DNA of 64,000 bases, taken from the NCBI GenBank assembly GCA_034432375.1, contig DAOUCA010000170.1, positions 91,103 through 155,102 of the forward strand, given 5' to 3'. The DNA comes from JAHBVH01 sp034432375. Lineage in GTDB: Bacteria; Chloroflexota; Anaerolineae; Caldilineales; Caldilineaceae. Under the pieces are notes generated by a model. That model was given only the letters and a program-made list of their open reading frames with translations, searched no databases and had not been told where the DNA came from. The position numbers were made by a program, and so were the translations under genes. Below, piece by piece: positions 31,722-39,978 of this stretch. The stretch's first letter is position 1, and each line of letters opens with the position of its first letter.

Positions 31722-33479
31722 ATGGATAAGCAGGTAAAGAACTGTTCCAGCCTGACCGCGGCTGATCTCGACCTGCTGCAACGCATCGAACATGGGCTGC
31801 CGATTACCGCAGATATCAGCCGCGCCGACATTTTGGTCTGCACATTGCTCTCTGCCAATCGGGGATTGGTGATCAGCCATGCCATGCCCTCCTCGATCTC
31901 GTCGCTCTATCGCGATGCGGCAAGCGGGCGCACCTTTACGCGCGAAGAGCAGCCGCTGATTTTGCGGGCATTGACCAGTGGCAGTGGTGGCCGTTGGCAG
32001 CGCGAAGTATTGCGCAATGGCGCACCGATCATCCAGGATGTCTATCCCATCCACAATGGAAGCACCGCTAGTGGCCAGGAAGAGGGTAGCGGCGCAGGGA
32101 AGACCATTGGGGCCTTTGTGGTCGAAACCAATATGTTGGCCTATGAGCGGCAACGCCGGCGTAACCGTTATTTTCAGCGCGCGGTACCAGGGGTACAAGA
32201 GATGTGCCTGCATGGGGAAATCACCAATGCAGAAATCTTGGGGCGCTTTGGCATCTACGATGGGATCTATCTTGTCGACCACGAACGGCGGATCCGCTAT
32301 GCGAGCGGCAATGCCACCAACCTCTTTCGTACCGCCGGCATTGTGCGCGATCCTCATGGTGCCCATATTTCGATGTTAGAGGCGACCGATACCGAATTGG
32401 TCGAGGAGACCTTTCAGACGCAGAAGTGTCTAGAAGAGCGGCAGGAATCGAGCGATGGGCGCATTTGGATTCGGCGCACGGTGCCGCTACACATGCCGCC
32501 TGCCCGTTGGATGCAATTATTGTTGGGCGTGCCATGGTACAATCTGGCACAGCGCAAACATGCGGGGATCGATGCCGTGCTCGTTATGGTGCACAATGCA
32601 ACCGAGACGGTGCAAAAACAGCGCGAGTTGAATGTCAAAGCGGCGATTATTCAGGAAGTTCATCATCGGGTCAAAAACAATCTACAAAATATCGCTGCCA
32701 TTTTGCGCATCCAAGCCCGACGCACAGAAAATGAAGAAGCAAAACAGCATCTTACCGACGCTGTCAATCGTGTATTAAGTATGTCGGTGATCCATGAGTT
32801 TTTGAGCCAGGATGAGCACCGGCCGATTAGCCTGCGTGATATTTGTCAGCGCATTGCCACCCAGGTGGCACAGGTCTCTAGCAATCCAGAGCAAGAGATC
32901 GCCATTCATGTGGCTGGCCCCAATATCCGTTTACCGGCTAGCCAGGCAACGCCGGCCGCCATGGTCATCAATGAACTACTCTTAAACGCGGTCGAACATG
33001 GGCTGCGCGACCGTCACAAGGGGCACATCGAGATCGAACTGACCGATCTAGGCGATGCCGTTGAATTAATCGTCACCGACGACGGCAACGGCTTGCCCAC
33101 TGATTTTGGCGTCAAACCAAGCCGTAGCTTAGGGTTACAGATTGTACAGACGTTGGTGACCGATGATCTCAAGGGTGAAGTTACAATCGAATCCTTGATG
33201 ATGAACAACGGTGTAAAGGATTCCGAAACAGTAGGTGAAGCAAGGGCGAATCCAACAGCGCATGACACGCAATCGCCGGAAGAGAGCCCTATCATGCAGC
33301 ATAAGAACGATATCGCGACTGCACATTTGGTGGATGAGAAGAGTGTAGGCGATAATGCGCCTTCAACTGATGCGCTAGCACAGGAACAAACTGACGGAAT
33401 GCCACTTCAAGAGGCAGCGTTTCTGCAAGGGACGCGAGCAACGATCCGGTTTCCCAAACGTTCCTTGGGAACAGATTAA
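31722..33479 (+). CDS. pdtaS: PdtaS-like sensor histidine kinase (HisKA_2)
   Basis: A 585-residue cytoplasmic kinase with no membrane helix. An N-terminal GAF-like domain (about 1-145) is followed by a PAS-like domain (about 165-300, with YDGIYLVDHERRIRYASGNATNLF). The HisKA_2 box EVHHRVKNNLQNIAAILRIQARR follows, with the phosphorylated His at 314 or 315. The ATPase has N-box residues N417 and N422 and the G1 box DDGNGLP. It would pass phosphate to the ANTAR regulator encoded next. Between VTIES (near 490) and GTRATIRFPK (near 572) it has about 75 extra polar residues, unusual for the family. The ATG has no clear Shine-Dalgarno. Confidence 0.88.
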   Translation: MDKQVKNCSSLTAADLDLLQRIEHGLPITADISRADILVCTLLSANRGLVISHAMPSSISSLYRDAASGRTFTREEQPLILRALTSGSGGRWQREVLRNGAPIIQDVYPIHNGSTASGQEEGSGAGKTIGAFVVETNMLAYERQRRRNRYFQRAVPGVQEMCLHGEITNAEILGRFGIYDGIYLVDHERRIRYASGNATNLFRTAGIVRDPHGAHISMLEATDTELVEETFQTQKCLEERQESSDGRIWIRRTVPLHMPPARWMQLLLGVPWYNLAQRKHAGIDAVLVMVHNATETVQKQRELNVKAAIIQEVHHRVKNNLQNIAAILRIQARRTENEEAKQHLTDAVNRVLSMSVIHEFLSQDEHRPISLRDICQRIATQVAQVSSNPEQEIAIHVAGPNIRLPASQATPAAMVINELLLNAVEHGLRDRHKGHIEIELTDLGDAVELIVTDDGNGLPTDFGVKPSRSLGLQIVQTLVTDDLKGEVTIESLMMNNGVKDSETVGEARANPTAHDTQSPEESPIMQHKNDIATAHLVDEKSVGDNAPSTDALAQEQTDGMPLQEAAFLQGTRATIRFPKRSLGTD

Positions 33480-33576
33480 GGAGCGATCCCAACTTATCTG
33501 TTCCCGGTGCACCACAACCGAAGTTTTGGATCGGTTCTAAATTCATATCAATTTGACTGATGAAGGAGAGCGAAAC

Positions 33577-34161
33577 GTGGAACGTACCCGCGTAATTATC
33601 GCCGACGATGAATCACTAATCCGTATGGACTTACGTGAAATGTTAACAAACCTGGGCTATCTGGTGGTTGGTGAAGCGGGCGACGGACGCAGTTCGGTCA
33701 ATCTAGCACGCGAAGTTCGCCCTGATATTGTCATTATGGATATCAAAATGCCCGACATGGATGGGATCGAAGCTGCCGAGATTTTGACCAGCGAACGTGT
33801 GGCACCGGTCCTGCTGCTGAGCGCCTATAGCCAGCAGGAGCTCGTGCAACGTGCTCGTCAAGCCGGGGTTGCCGGGTATCTGGTCAAGCCTTTTCGCGAA
33901 AGCGATCTTGCGCCCGCGATCGAAGTCGCCTTGACCCGCTTTAGCGAGTTCCGTGCCTTGGAGCGCGAGGTAGATTCGCTACAAGAGGCGTTGGAGACAC
34001 GCAAGCTCGTAGAACGCGCCAAAGGCATTCTGATGGATACACAGGGGCTCAACGAGAGCGAGGCCTTCCGCCGTATCCAAAAGATGAGCATGAACAATCG
34101 GAAGCCAATGCGCGCGGTAGCCGATGCGATTATCCTTGCCCATCAAGTTAGCGAAGAATAG
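33577..34161 (+). CDS. pdtaR: PdtaR-like response regulator with ANTAR output domain
   Basis: 194 residues. The receiver domain has the acidic pair DDE near residue 9, phospho-acceptor Asp in VIMDIKMPDMDG, Ser/Thr in LLSAYS and Lys in VKPF. A coiled-coil linker follows (LEREVDSLQEALETRKLVERA), then the ANTAR fold (KGILMDTQGLNESEAFRRIQKMSM). ANTAR domains bind two-hairpin RNA leaders and prevent termination, so the targets should be leader RNAs. I choose GTG at 33577 because AAGGAGAG sits 7 nt upstream; the TTG at 33553 would place that site inside the gene. It lies 97 bp after the kinase gene. Confidence 0.9.
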   Translation: MERTRVIIADDESLIRMDLREMLTNLGYLVVGEAGDGRSSVNLAREVRPDIVIMDIKMPDMDGIEAAEILTSERVAPVLLLSAYSQQELVQRARQAGVAGYLVKPFRESDLAPAIEVALTRFSEFRALEREVDSLQEALETRKLVERAKGILMDTQGLNESEAFRRIQKMSMNNRKPMRAVADAIILAHQVSEE

Positions 34162-34293
34162 ACAAACAGCAGCGTTTTTACATAGTAGGTCAGCATGATT
34201 AAGATAGACAATAGCACAAACACCCCGACAAGGATCGATAGCATCGCATCGAAGCCAACCGGTGCCCTGCGCAATCGGACACGGGAGAAGAGT

Positions 34294-35034
34294 GTGAAGC
34301 TTTCTATCATTATGCCGGTCTACAATGAACGAACTACGCTGGAAGAGATCGTACAGCGGGTCCGCGATGTCAATTTGACCGTCGATCCTGATGGGCAAAA
34401 CCATTTTTTGCGCGGCCCAATCACATTAGAGCGAGAATTGGTCATTGTTGATGATGGCTCAACCGACGGCACGCGTGAGATCCTCGACCAGTGGCGTGAT
34501 CAAAAGCCTAGCGATATGCTAATTGTTTTTCACGAGCAGAATGGTGGCAAAGGGGCTGCTCTACGCACTGGCTTTGAGCACGCTACTGGCGATATCCTGG
34601 TCATCCAAGATGCCGATCTAGAATATGACCCGCGCGATTATGTCAAGCTGCTGGTGCCCCTGCTTGAAGGACGATCACCCGTCATCTATGGGAGTCGCTT
34701 CCTGGGGGGGCAGCGCGCGACGATGAGCCTGAGCCACATGCTGGGCAACAAGTTTCTCACCATCCTCACCAATGTGCTCTATGGTACCTCCCTCAGTGAT
34801 ATGGAAACCTGCTACAAATGTTTTCGCCGCGATGTGATTGCAGACATGCCACTGCGCAGCCGCCGCTTTGAAATTGAGCCGGAACTGACGGCCAAGATCC
34901 TCAAACGGGGCTACACCATCTTTGAAGTGCCGATTAGCTACAATGGGCGCGTCTTTCACGAGGGCAAAAAAATTAGCTGGCTCGATGGCTGGCCCGCGAT
35001 TCGCACGTTGCTCAAATACCGCTTTGTTGATTGA
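34294..35034 (+). CDS. Family 2 glycosyltransferase (polyprenyl-phosphate sugar synthase type)
   Basis: About 246 residues from GTG 34294. The GT-A fold shows LSIIMPVYNERTTLEEI, LVIVDDGSTDGTREIL, a GGKGAALRTGFEHATGD turn, and IQDADLEYDP with the DxD-like metal site. It resembles DPM1/GtrB enzymes that load glucose or mannose onto polyprenyl phosphate. That would supply the GT39 enzyme encoded next. GTG 34294 has GGGAGAAGA just upstream and starts at the conserved domain. The longer frame from ATG 34195 adds 33 non-conserved residues. The end overlaps the next start by TTGA. Confidence 0.85.
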   Translation: MKLSIIMPVYNERTTLEEIVQRVRDVNLTVDPDGQNHFLRGPITLERELVIVDDGSTDGTREILDQWRDQKPSDMLIVFHEQNGGKGAALRTGFEHATGDILVIQDADLEYDPRDYVKLLVPLLEGRSPVIYGSRFLGGQRATMSLSHMLGNKFLTILTNVLYGTSLSDMETCYKCFRRDVIADMPLRSRRFEIEPELTAKILKRGYTIFEVPISYNGRVFHEGKKISWLDGWPAIRTLLKYRFVD

Positions 35035-36722
35035 CATTGTCCAAACTTCTCCTGCTCGCCATCCTTCTTAGCTTTGGGCTCTCCCTACAGCTACTCGATT
35101 GTTATCCACTACGCGAAGACGAAGCACTCTATAGCTACTGGGCGCTGCACCTGCGCTACGAAGACCCGTGGATGCTCACCGTTTGGCCAGACAAACCGCC
35201 CCTCTATCTTTGGAGTCAGGCCGCGCTTTTTAGTCTAGTGGGCGCAACACAAGCCACCGCCCGCTTGCTCAATATTGGCATAACCACAGCCACGGTTGCA
35301 TTGCTGGCAGTCACCAGCCGGCGCCTCTGGCGCGCCAACGGCACGGCGGCTGCCCTGCTCTATGCGCTCAATCCCTTTGCCCTGAGCTTTGCCGCCACCG
35401 CCTATACCGATCCCCTGCTGCTCTTTTGTGGCCAGTTAGCCTTCTACCTGACACTCCGTAAACGCATGGTTTGGGCTGGGATTGCCCTTGGCGCGGCGCT
35501 TATGACCAAGCAGCAAGGCATCGTGTACCTGCCACTTTTGGTTGCCGTCATGACAGCTAACTCTTTCTATAGCCCTCTCGTGACTACACGAATAAAAATC
35601 TGGACCAGAGTTCGTCCCTACGCAGCGCTGATTGGCGGTATGGCCCTCGTGGTCATCCCCTTGCTCTATGGGGACAGTTTGCGTTGGCATGTTGCACCCT
35701 CGCCCTGGGATCTTAGCGTGCAAAATTATGGTGGGGTAAGCCTGGTATCACCTGCCGAGTGGTGGCAGCGCGCAAAAGCTTGGGCAGCGTTACTTTGGTA
35801 TATCGGCGCCAGTGGGTCAGCTTGGGGCCTCTATGGGTTTCTGCTCCTCTGCGCAACTGCTCGCTGGAGCAAGCACATTCCCCAACGTTGGAGCACCAGA
35901 CAGTCAAGCCATGTAGCGCAGGAAACGAGAGGCTTGATGGGAGCTGTATTGGTGTTATGGAGCCTGGGCTTTCTGATCTTGCATCTGACCACAACCATCC
36001 AAATTTGGGATCGCTATCTCTTGCCGCTGATTCCCATCGTTGTACTTTTGCTAAGCGGTGCTTTACGAGCGATTCCTCTCGTCAGGGGACGATATGGGGC
36101 ACAATATGGGGCACGATATACCGTGCCCCTACGAATTGGCGTTCACCCAATGGTAGCACTCCTCTGTGTGCTGCTTCTACCAACGGCTTGGCGGGCAGCA
36201 CAAGGCGGGTTACCGATTGGCGGTGATCATGGTGCGTACAGCGGTCTACAGGAAGCACTCGTATGGCTACGCGCAGAAGAACCGAATAGACCAGAGCAAC
36301 CACCGCTGATCCTTTATCAACAACAATTGGGCTGGCAACTGCAATTCTATCTATTTGCCGAAGAACAACAGGGCCAAATCGACGTCCGTTGGTTTGCCAA
36401 TGCGCTTACTTTCGCTGACAATGCAGCCAAAAACGTAGCCCAACGGCGCTTTCTCTTGCAACCCACGTGGCAAGCGCTACCCGATTTTGCGCTTCACATG
36501 GCTACGCGCAATTTACAACTGATCCAACAGAGACGCTTTGGGAATATGATGCTCTTTGAATTACAAAACTCGCCACAACGCTCCTGTGACTGGTGTCTTT
36601 GCCGTCCCACCGCGCAGAGCTCTACGGCGCATCCGTCTACGGCCCAGACAACACCTTGGACAATCCTGCCAAGCGTGGTAGCGCTTTCTGGCACCATTCA
36701 GCACTGTTCCGCAGGAGAATAA
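35031..36722 (+). CDS. GT39-type membrane glycosyltransferase
   Basis: A 563-residue integral membrane enzyme with about 10-11 hydrophobic helices. The first periplasmic loop has LREDEALYSYWAL, whose Asp-Glu pair is the conserved catalytic site of the PMT/ArnT-like GT-C enzymes. Substrates are usually polyprenyl-phosphate sugars and an outer protein or lipid. The start is TTG 35031 overlapping the GT2 stop; no ATG or GTG lies before the conserved DE motif, so TTG is the likely start. Around residues 350-366 a palindromic repeat (36086-36129) has been built into the frame as RGRYGAQYGARYTVPLR. It forms an operon with the GT2 and YfhO genes. Confidence 0.85.
   Translation: MTLSKLLLLAILLSFGLSLQLLDCYPLREDEALYSYWALHLRYEDPWMLTVWPDKPPLYLWSQAALFSLVGATQATARLLNIGITTATVALLAVTSRRLWRANGTAAALLYALNPFALSFAATAYTDPLLLFCGQLAFYLTLRKRMVWAGIALGAALMTKQQGIVYLPLLVAVMTANSFYSPLVTTRIKIWTRVRPYAALIGGMALVVIPLLYGDSLRWHVAPSPWDLSVQNYGGVSLVSPAEWWQRAKAWAALLWYIGASGSAWGLYGFLLLCATARWSKHIPQRWSTRQSSHVAQETRGLMGAVLVLWSLGFLILHLTTTIQIWDRYLLPLIPIVVLLLSGALRAIPLVRGRYGAQYGARYTVPLRIGVHPMVALLCVLLLPTAWRAAQGGLPIGGDHGAYSGLQEALVWLRAEEPNRPEQPPLILYQQQLGWQLQFYLFAEEQQGQIDVRWFANALTFADNAAKNVAQRRFLLQPTWQALPDFALHMATRNLQLIQQRRFGNMMLFELQNSPQRSCDWCLCRPTAQSSTAHPSTAQTTPWTILPSVVALSGTIQHCSAGE
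36086..36129. repeat. Palindromic repeat inserted in the GT39 gene
   Basis: Three near-copies of GGGGCACGATAT (36086, 36097 and 36108) end in an 8-bp palindrome GGGGCACG/CGTGCCCC (36108-36115 and 36122-36129). The unit length keeps the reading frame. Related GTAGGGGCACGG-type words are familiar intergenic repeats in this phylum and in cyanobacteria. Confidence 0.55.
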
Positions 36723-36723
36723 G

Positions 36724-39624
36724 ATGTTCAGTCACCCTCCTGCTCGTTTTACGCTTCGCGCTGCCCCTGGTCGCCACTTGCTCGTTGCTCTTCTCCTGGC
36801 ACTCTTTGTCGCGCTCCTCTACTATCCGCTGCTCTTTACCAACCGTGTGCTGGCCAGCGGTGATATCCTGCTCTACTTCTATCCCTATCGCGATTATGCC
36901 GCAGCGGCGCTACGGGCAGGGCACCTACCACTCTGGAACCCGTATATCTTTAACGGCGTGCCCTTCCTGGCCAATCCGCAAGCCGCCGTCCTCTATCCCC
37001 TCCATTGGCCGCTGAGTTGGCTCCCGGTGACGAAGCAGATCTATTGGAGCGCGGCCATCCACACCTGGCTGCTGGGCTATGGGGGCTATGCATTGGTGCG
37101 GCGCTATGGCCAAGGTGCATGGCCCGGGCTGGTGACCGCATTGGTCTTGGCTGGCAGCGGCTTCTATGGGGGGTTGATCGGTCACATCAATCAGATGAAT
37201 GGCGCGGCGTGGTTGCCTTGGGCACTTTGGGTGTTATTGGGGGTCCAGGCGCTGCCGACTGGCAACGGAATTCATTCCGTTGCTGAGATGGGAAACCCGT
37301 TGAAACGGGTTAGCATCGTCGCACGTTACGGTGGCGCAGTTGCCCACTGTGCGCTCCTTGTGACGCTGATGCTCCTTGCGGGCCATACGCAGACTCTCTA
37401 TATTAATCTCTTTGGCGTTGGACTTTGGTTGCTTTGGGATGGCCTCATGCGCTTGCCCGATTGGCGGCTCTCGCTGACGAATCTGCACCGACTGATCACC
37501 ACACTCGGCCCACCGCTCCTGGTCTATGGGCTCGGTGTGCTGTTGGCGATCGGTCTATGCGCGGCCCAGCTTCTACCGACCATCGAATTGAGCAACTTGG
37601 GGCTGCGCAGTGGTGGCCTCACCTACAACGAAGTATCAAGTTTTAGCCTGCGCCCCCTCCGCCTGCCCTGGAGCCTCTTACCCACCTATGGGCTGCTTGA
37701 GTTGGGGCCAATCTTTGGTGCCGGTTACACTGAATTTGTCGGCTATATCGGTCTAATTGGGCTGGCGCTGGCGCTGCCGGGTGCGTGGAAAGGGCGCGGC
37801 GCGCTGCGCAACAGCGGCCTCTTCTTTGCACTGCTCGGCCTCATTCTGGCGCTGGGTCGCTGGAACCCCGCCTACTATCTGCTCTATAAACTTGTGCCTG
37901 GCTTTGATCTCTTTCGTGTTCCTGCCCGCTGGCTAATGCTTTATACGCTGGGTATGGCACTTTTAAGTGGGGCGGGCATGGCCTATCTCGCAGCGCGTCT
38001 TTCGTCACTCAACACGCACCGCTCCCTAATTCGTCTCGTGCGGCCTGCCTTGGCTGCGCTTACGCTGCTTCTCACCGTCGATCTTCTGCTGGCAGCACGC
38101 GCATTACCCCACAGCCAGCCAACCGCGCCCGACGCGGTCTATGGGGTACGCACTGCACCGGCGCATTTGCTGACCGACCCGACGCGTGCCCAGATTGATC
38201 CGGCAGCAATGGGGCGCTTTTTGGGCATGAGTACGATCACCTATGATCCAGGGGATATGGGCGACTGGCGGCGCGTTCTGCTGGAGAGTCGCCCGCCACA
38301 GCTTGATCAACAGGCCTTTGATCAATTCATCATCGGGCTCAAGATCCAGGAGCTGCTCGTACCCAACCTGCCACTCTTCTGGCGCATTCCCGCGGTCGAC
38401 GGCTTTGACGGCGGGGTGCTCCCGCTCCAGCGCTACAATAAATTTCTCACCCTCTTTATCCCACCGGAGCAGTTGGTGCCAGACGGCCGCTTGCGCGAAC
38501 AGATCGAGGAGATACCCAGCGCGGCCATGTTGGGCTTGCTCAACGTCCAGTATGTGATCACCGACAAAGTGCGTGATCTCTGGTTCGAGGATGTTTACTA
38601 TGATCGCCAGATCGGCGCACGCCTGATGCCGTCACAGCCCACAACGGTGCTCACGCCAACCTCTCCCTTGATGGCAACCCATCTGGATCTAATCGGCTAT
38701 GTCGACGATGTCGACGATGTCGACGATGACCTTGCGGGATGGCGTGCAAACCAGCCGGTGGCAATGGTGACGGTCGAAAATGATGCCGGTCAACAGTCAA
38801 CCTATAGCATCAATGCCGGCAATCAACCCGGTGCTGATCTGGCCGGCCCAGCGTTGGATAATCCGGCAGCGCTACAAGCCGGTGCCGTGGTCGCCTTGCG
38901 CGATGTCGAGCGTGGGCGGCAGGAATATCGGGTTCGCCTGCCCTTCAGCAAACCGTTATCAGCGACAGCAATTACGATCACGCAAGTGACAGGCGCGCCA
39001 CCCGTGGTCATCCAGGCGGCCACTCTCTTTGATCAACAGACCAAGATGTTCACGCCTCTGCTCCCCAGCGACCGCGGTCACTTTGCGTTGGTGCACAGCG
39101 GGGATGTCAAAATTTATGAAAATCTGGATCTGCGGCCCCGCGCCTATCTCGTCCATCAACTCTTCACTGCGGCCAACGCCGAAGAAGCGTTGACACACCT
39201 TCGCGAGGAACCCTTGATCCAACAGGGCGTGGCCGCCGTGGTTGAAGCATTGCCGGCAGGCGATGGCTTATCGACACGCTCAACGCTAGCTGACCCGGCC
39301 GATCAAGTGACCATCTTGCGCTATACAGCGGAAGAGGTGACGTTGGCGGTACGAAGTTCACAGGACGCCTTTTTGGTGCTTAGCGATACCAACTACCCCG
39401 GCTGGCAGGCGACGGTCGATGACAGGCCCACGCCGATCTATCCGACCAATCTTCTCTTCCGCGGCATCCAACTCCCGGCGGGCGAGCATACGGTCAGCTT
39501 TCGCTACCGTCCACAAAGCTGGCGATTGGGCCTTTGGATCAGTGGTATCGCGCTACTATTTTGGTTGGGCTTACTTTTGTTCCCCCTAACAGTGCCTTTT
39601 GCACCTATGAACGTCAGAAAATAA
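36724..39624 (+). CDS. YfhO-like large membrane protein
   Basis: A 966-residue protein: about 11 membrane helices in residues 20-450, a large extracytoplasmic region, and a final helix near 940-957. The N-terminal loop SGDILLYFYPYRDYAAAALRAG with LPLWNPYIFNGVPFLANPQ is the YfhO signature. YfhO enzymes are GT-C glycosyltransferases that add sugars to wall polymers. SGWQAT-like NYPGWQATVDDRPTPI near the end is also typical. It starts 1 bp after the GT39 stop. Two oddities are a repeat-derived insert around residues 181-199 and a tandem Val-Asp-Asp run (38701-38727) from a 9-bp GTCGACGAT repeat. Confidence 0.85.
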   Translation: MFSHPPARFTLRAAPGRHLLVALLLALFVALLYYPLLFTNRVLASGDILLYFYPYRDYAAAALRAGHLPLWNPYIFNGVPFLANPQAAVLYPLHWPLSWLPVTKQIYWSAAIHTWLLGYGGYALVRRYGQGAWPGLVTALVLAGSGFYGGLIGHINQMNGAAWLPWALWVLLGVQALPTGNGIHSVAEMGNPLKRVSIVARYGGAVAHCALLVTLMLLAGHTQTLYINLFGVGLWLLWDGLMRLPDWRLSLTNLHRLITTLGPPLLVYGLGVLLAIGLCAAQLLPTIELSNLGLRSGGLTYNEVSSFSLRPLRLPWSLLPTYGLLELGPIFGAGYTEFVGYIGLIGLALALPGAWKGRGALRNSGLFFALLGLILALGRWNPAYYLLYKLVPGFDLFRVPARWLMLYTLGMALLSGAGMAYLAARLSSLNTHRSLIRLVRPALAALTLLLTVDLLLAARALPHSQPTAPDAVYGVRTAPAHLLTDPTRAQIDPAAMGRFLGMSTITYDPGDMGDWRRVLLESRPPQLDQQAFDQFIIGLKIQELLVPNLPLFWRIPAVDGFDGGVLPLQRYNKFLTLFIPPEQLVPDGRLREQIEEIPSAAMLGLLNVQYVITDKVRDLWFEDVYYDRQIGARLMPSQPTTVLTPTSPLMATHLDLIGYVDDVDDVDDDLAGWRANQPVAMVTVENDAGQQSTYSINAGNQPGADLAGPALDNPAALQAGAVVALRDVERGRQEYRVRLPFSKPLSATAITITQVTGAPPVVIQAATLFDQQTKMFTPLLPSDRGHFALVHSGDVKIYENLDLRPRAYLVHQLFTAANAEEALTHLREEPLIQQGVAAVVEALPAGDGLSTRSTLADPADQVTILRYTAEEVTLAVRSSQDAFLVLSDTNYPGWQATVDDRPTPIYPTNLLFRGIQLPAGEHTVSFRYRPQSWRLGLWISGIALLFWLGLLLFPLTVPFAPMNVRK
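37265..37311. repeat. Double-hairpin repeat inserted in frame in the YfhO-like gene
   Basis: Two short perfect hairpins, ACGGAAT/ATTCCGT (37265-37271, 37274-37280) and AACCCGTT/AACGGGTT (37294-37301, 37304-37311), are joined by 13 bp. They code for NGIHSVAEMGNPLKRV in a loop between membrane segments. Such paired palindromes are normally intergenic. Confidence 0.6.
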
Positions 39625-39978
39625 CACGCTTGACACGGGTAATCGGTTACTTTCTGTGCCGATCTTGGGTATGGCAAGGGTGTTCAGAATCTACGGAGGT
39701 TAATCCGCTTTGGCTTCGACAAGCTCAGCCGCCACTACACTGTTTGGCATTTGTCCCCAGAGATATCCTCTTTAGAGCCCTACTCAATCCCCCCTTCCCT
39801 CCTGAGGGTCTGTTGAGCGTATAACAAATGTGTAAACGAAAAAAGTACTACAGTCCCTCACCATCTACCAAATCGGTAGCATAAAATCGAGCAATCAGCC
39901 CATTGACGGACCTACACCTGCTACGTAGGATCGGAAGGAAGAATCCGCATCCACCGAAGCATCCGTATCGAGGTCCTC
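39625..39978. other. 354-bp intergenic region
   Basis: The region contains one copy of the dispersed word GGCTTCGACAAGCTCAGCC (39711-39729) and otherwise no gene, strong hairpin or clear promoter. It separates the YfhO-like gene from the lamin-tail gene, so the latter probably has its own promoter here. Confidence 0.5.
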
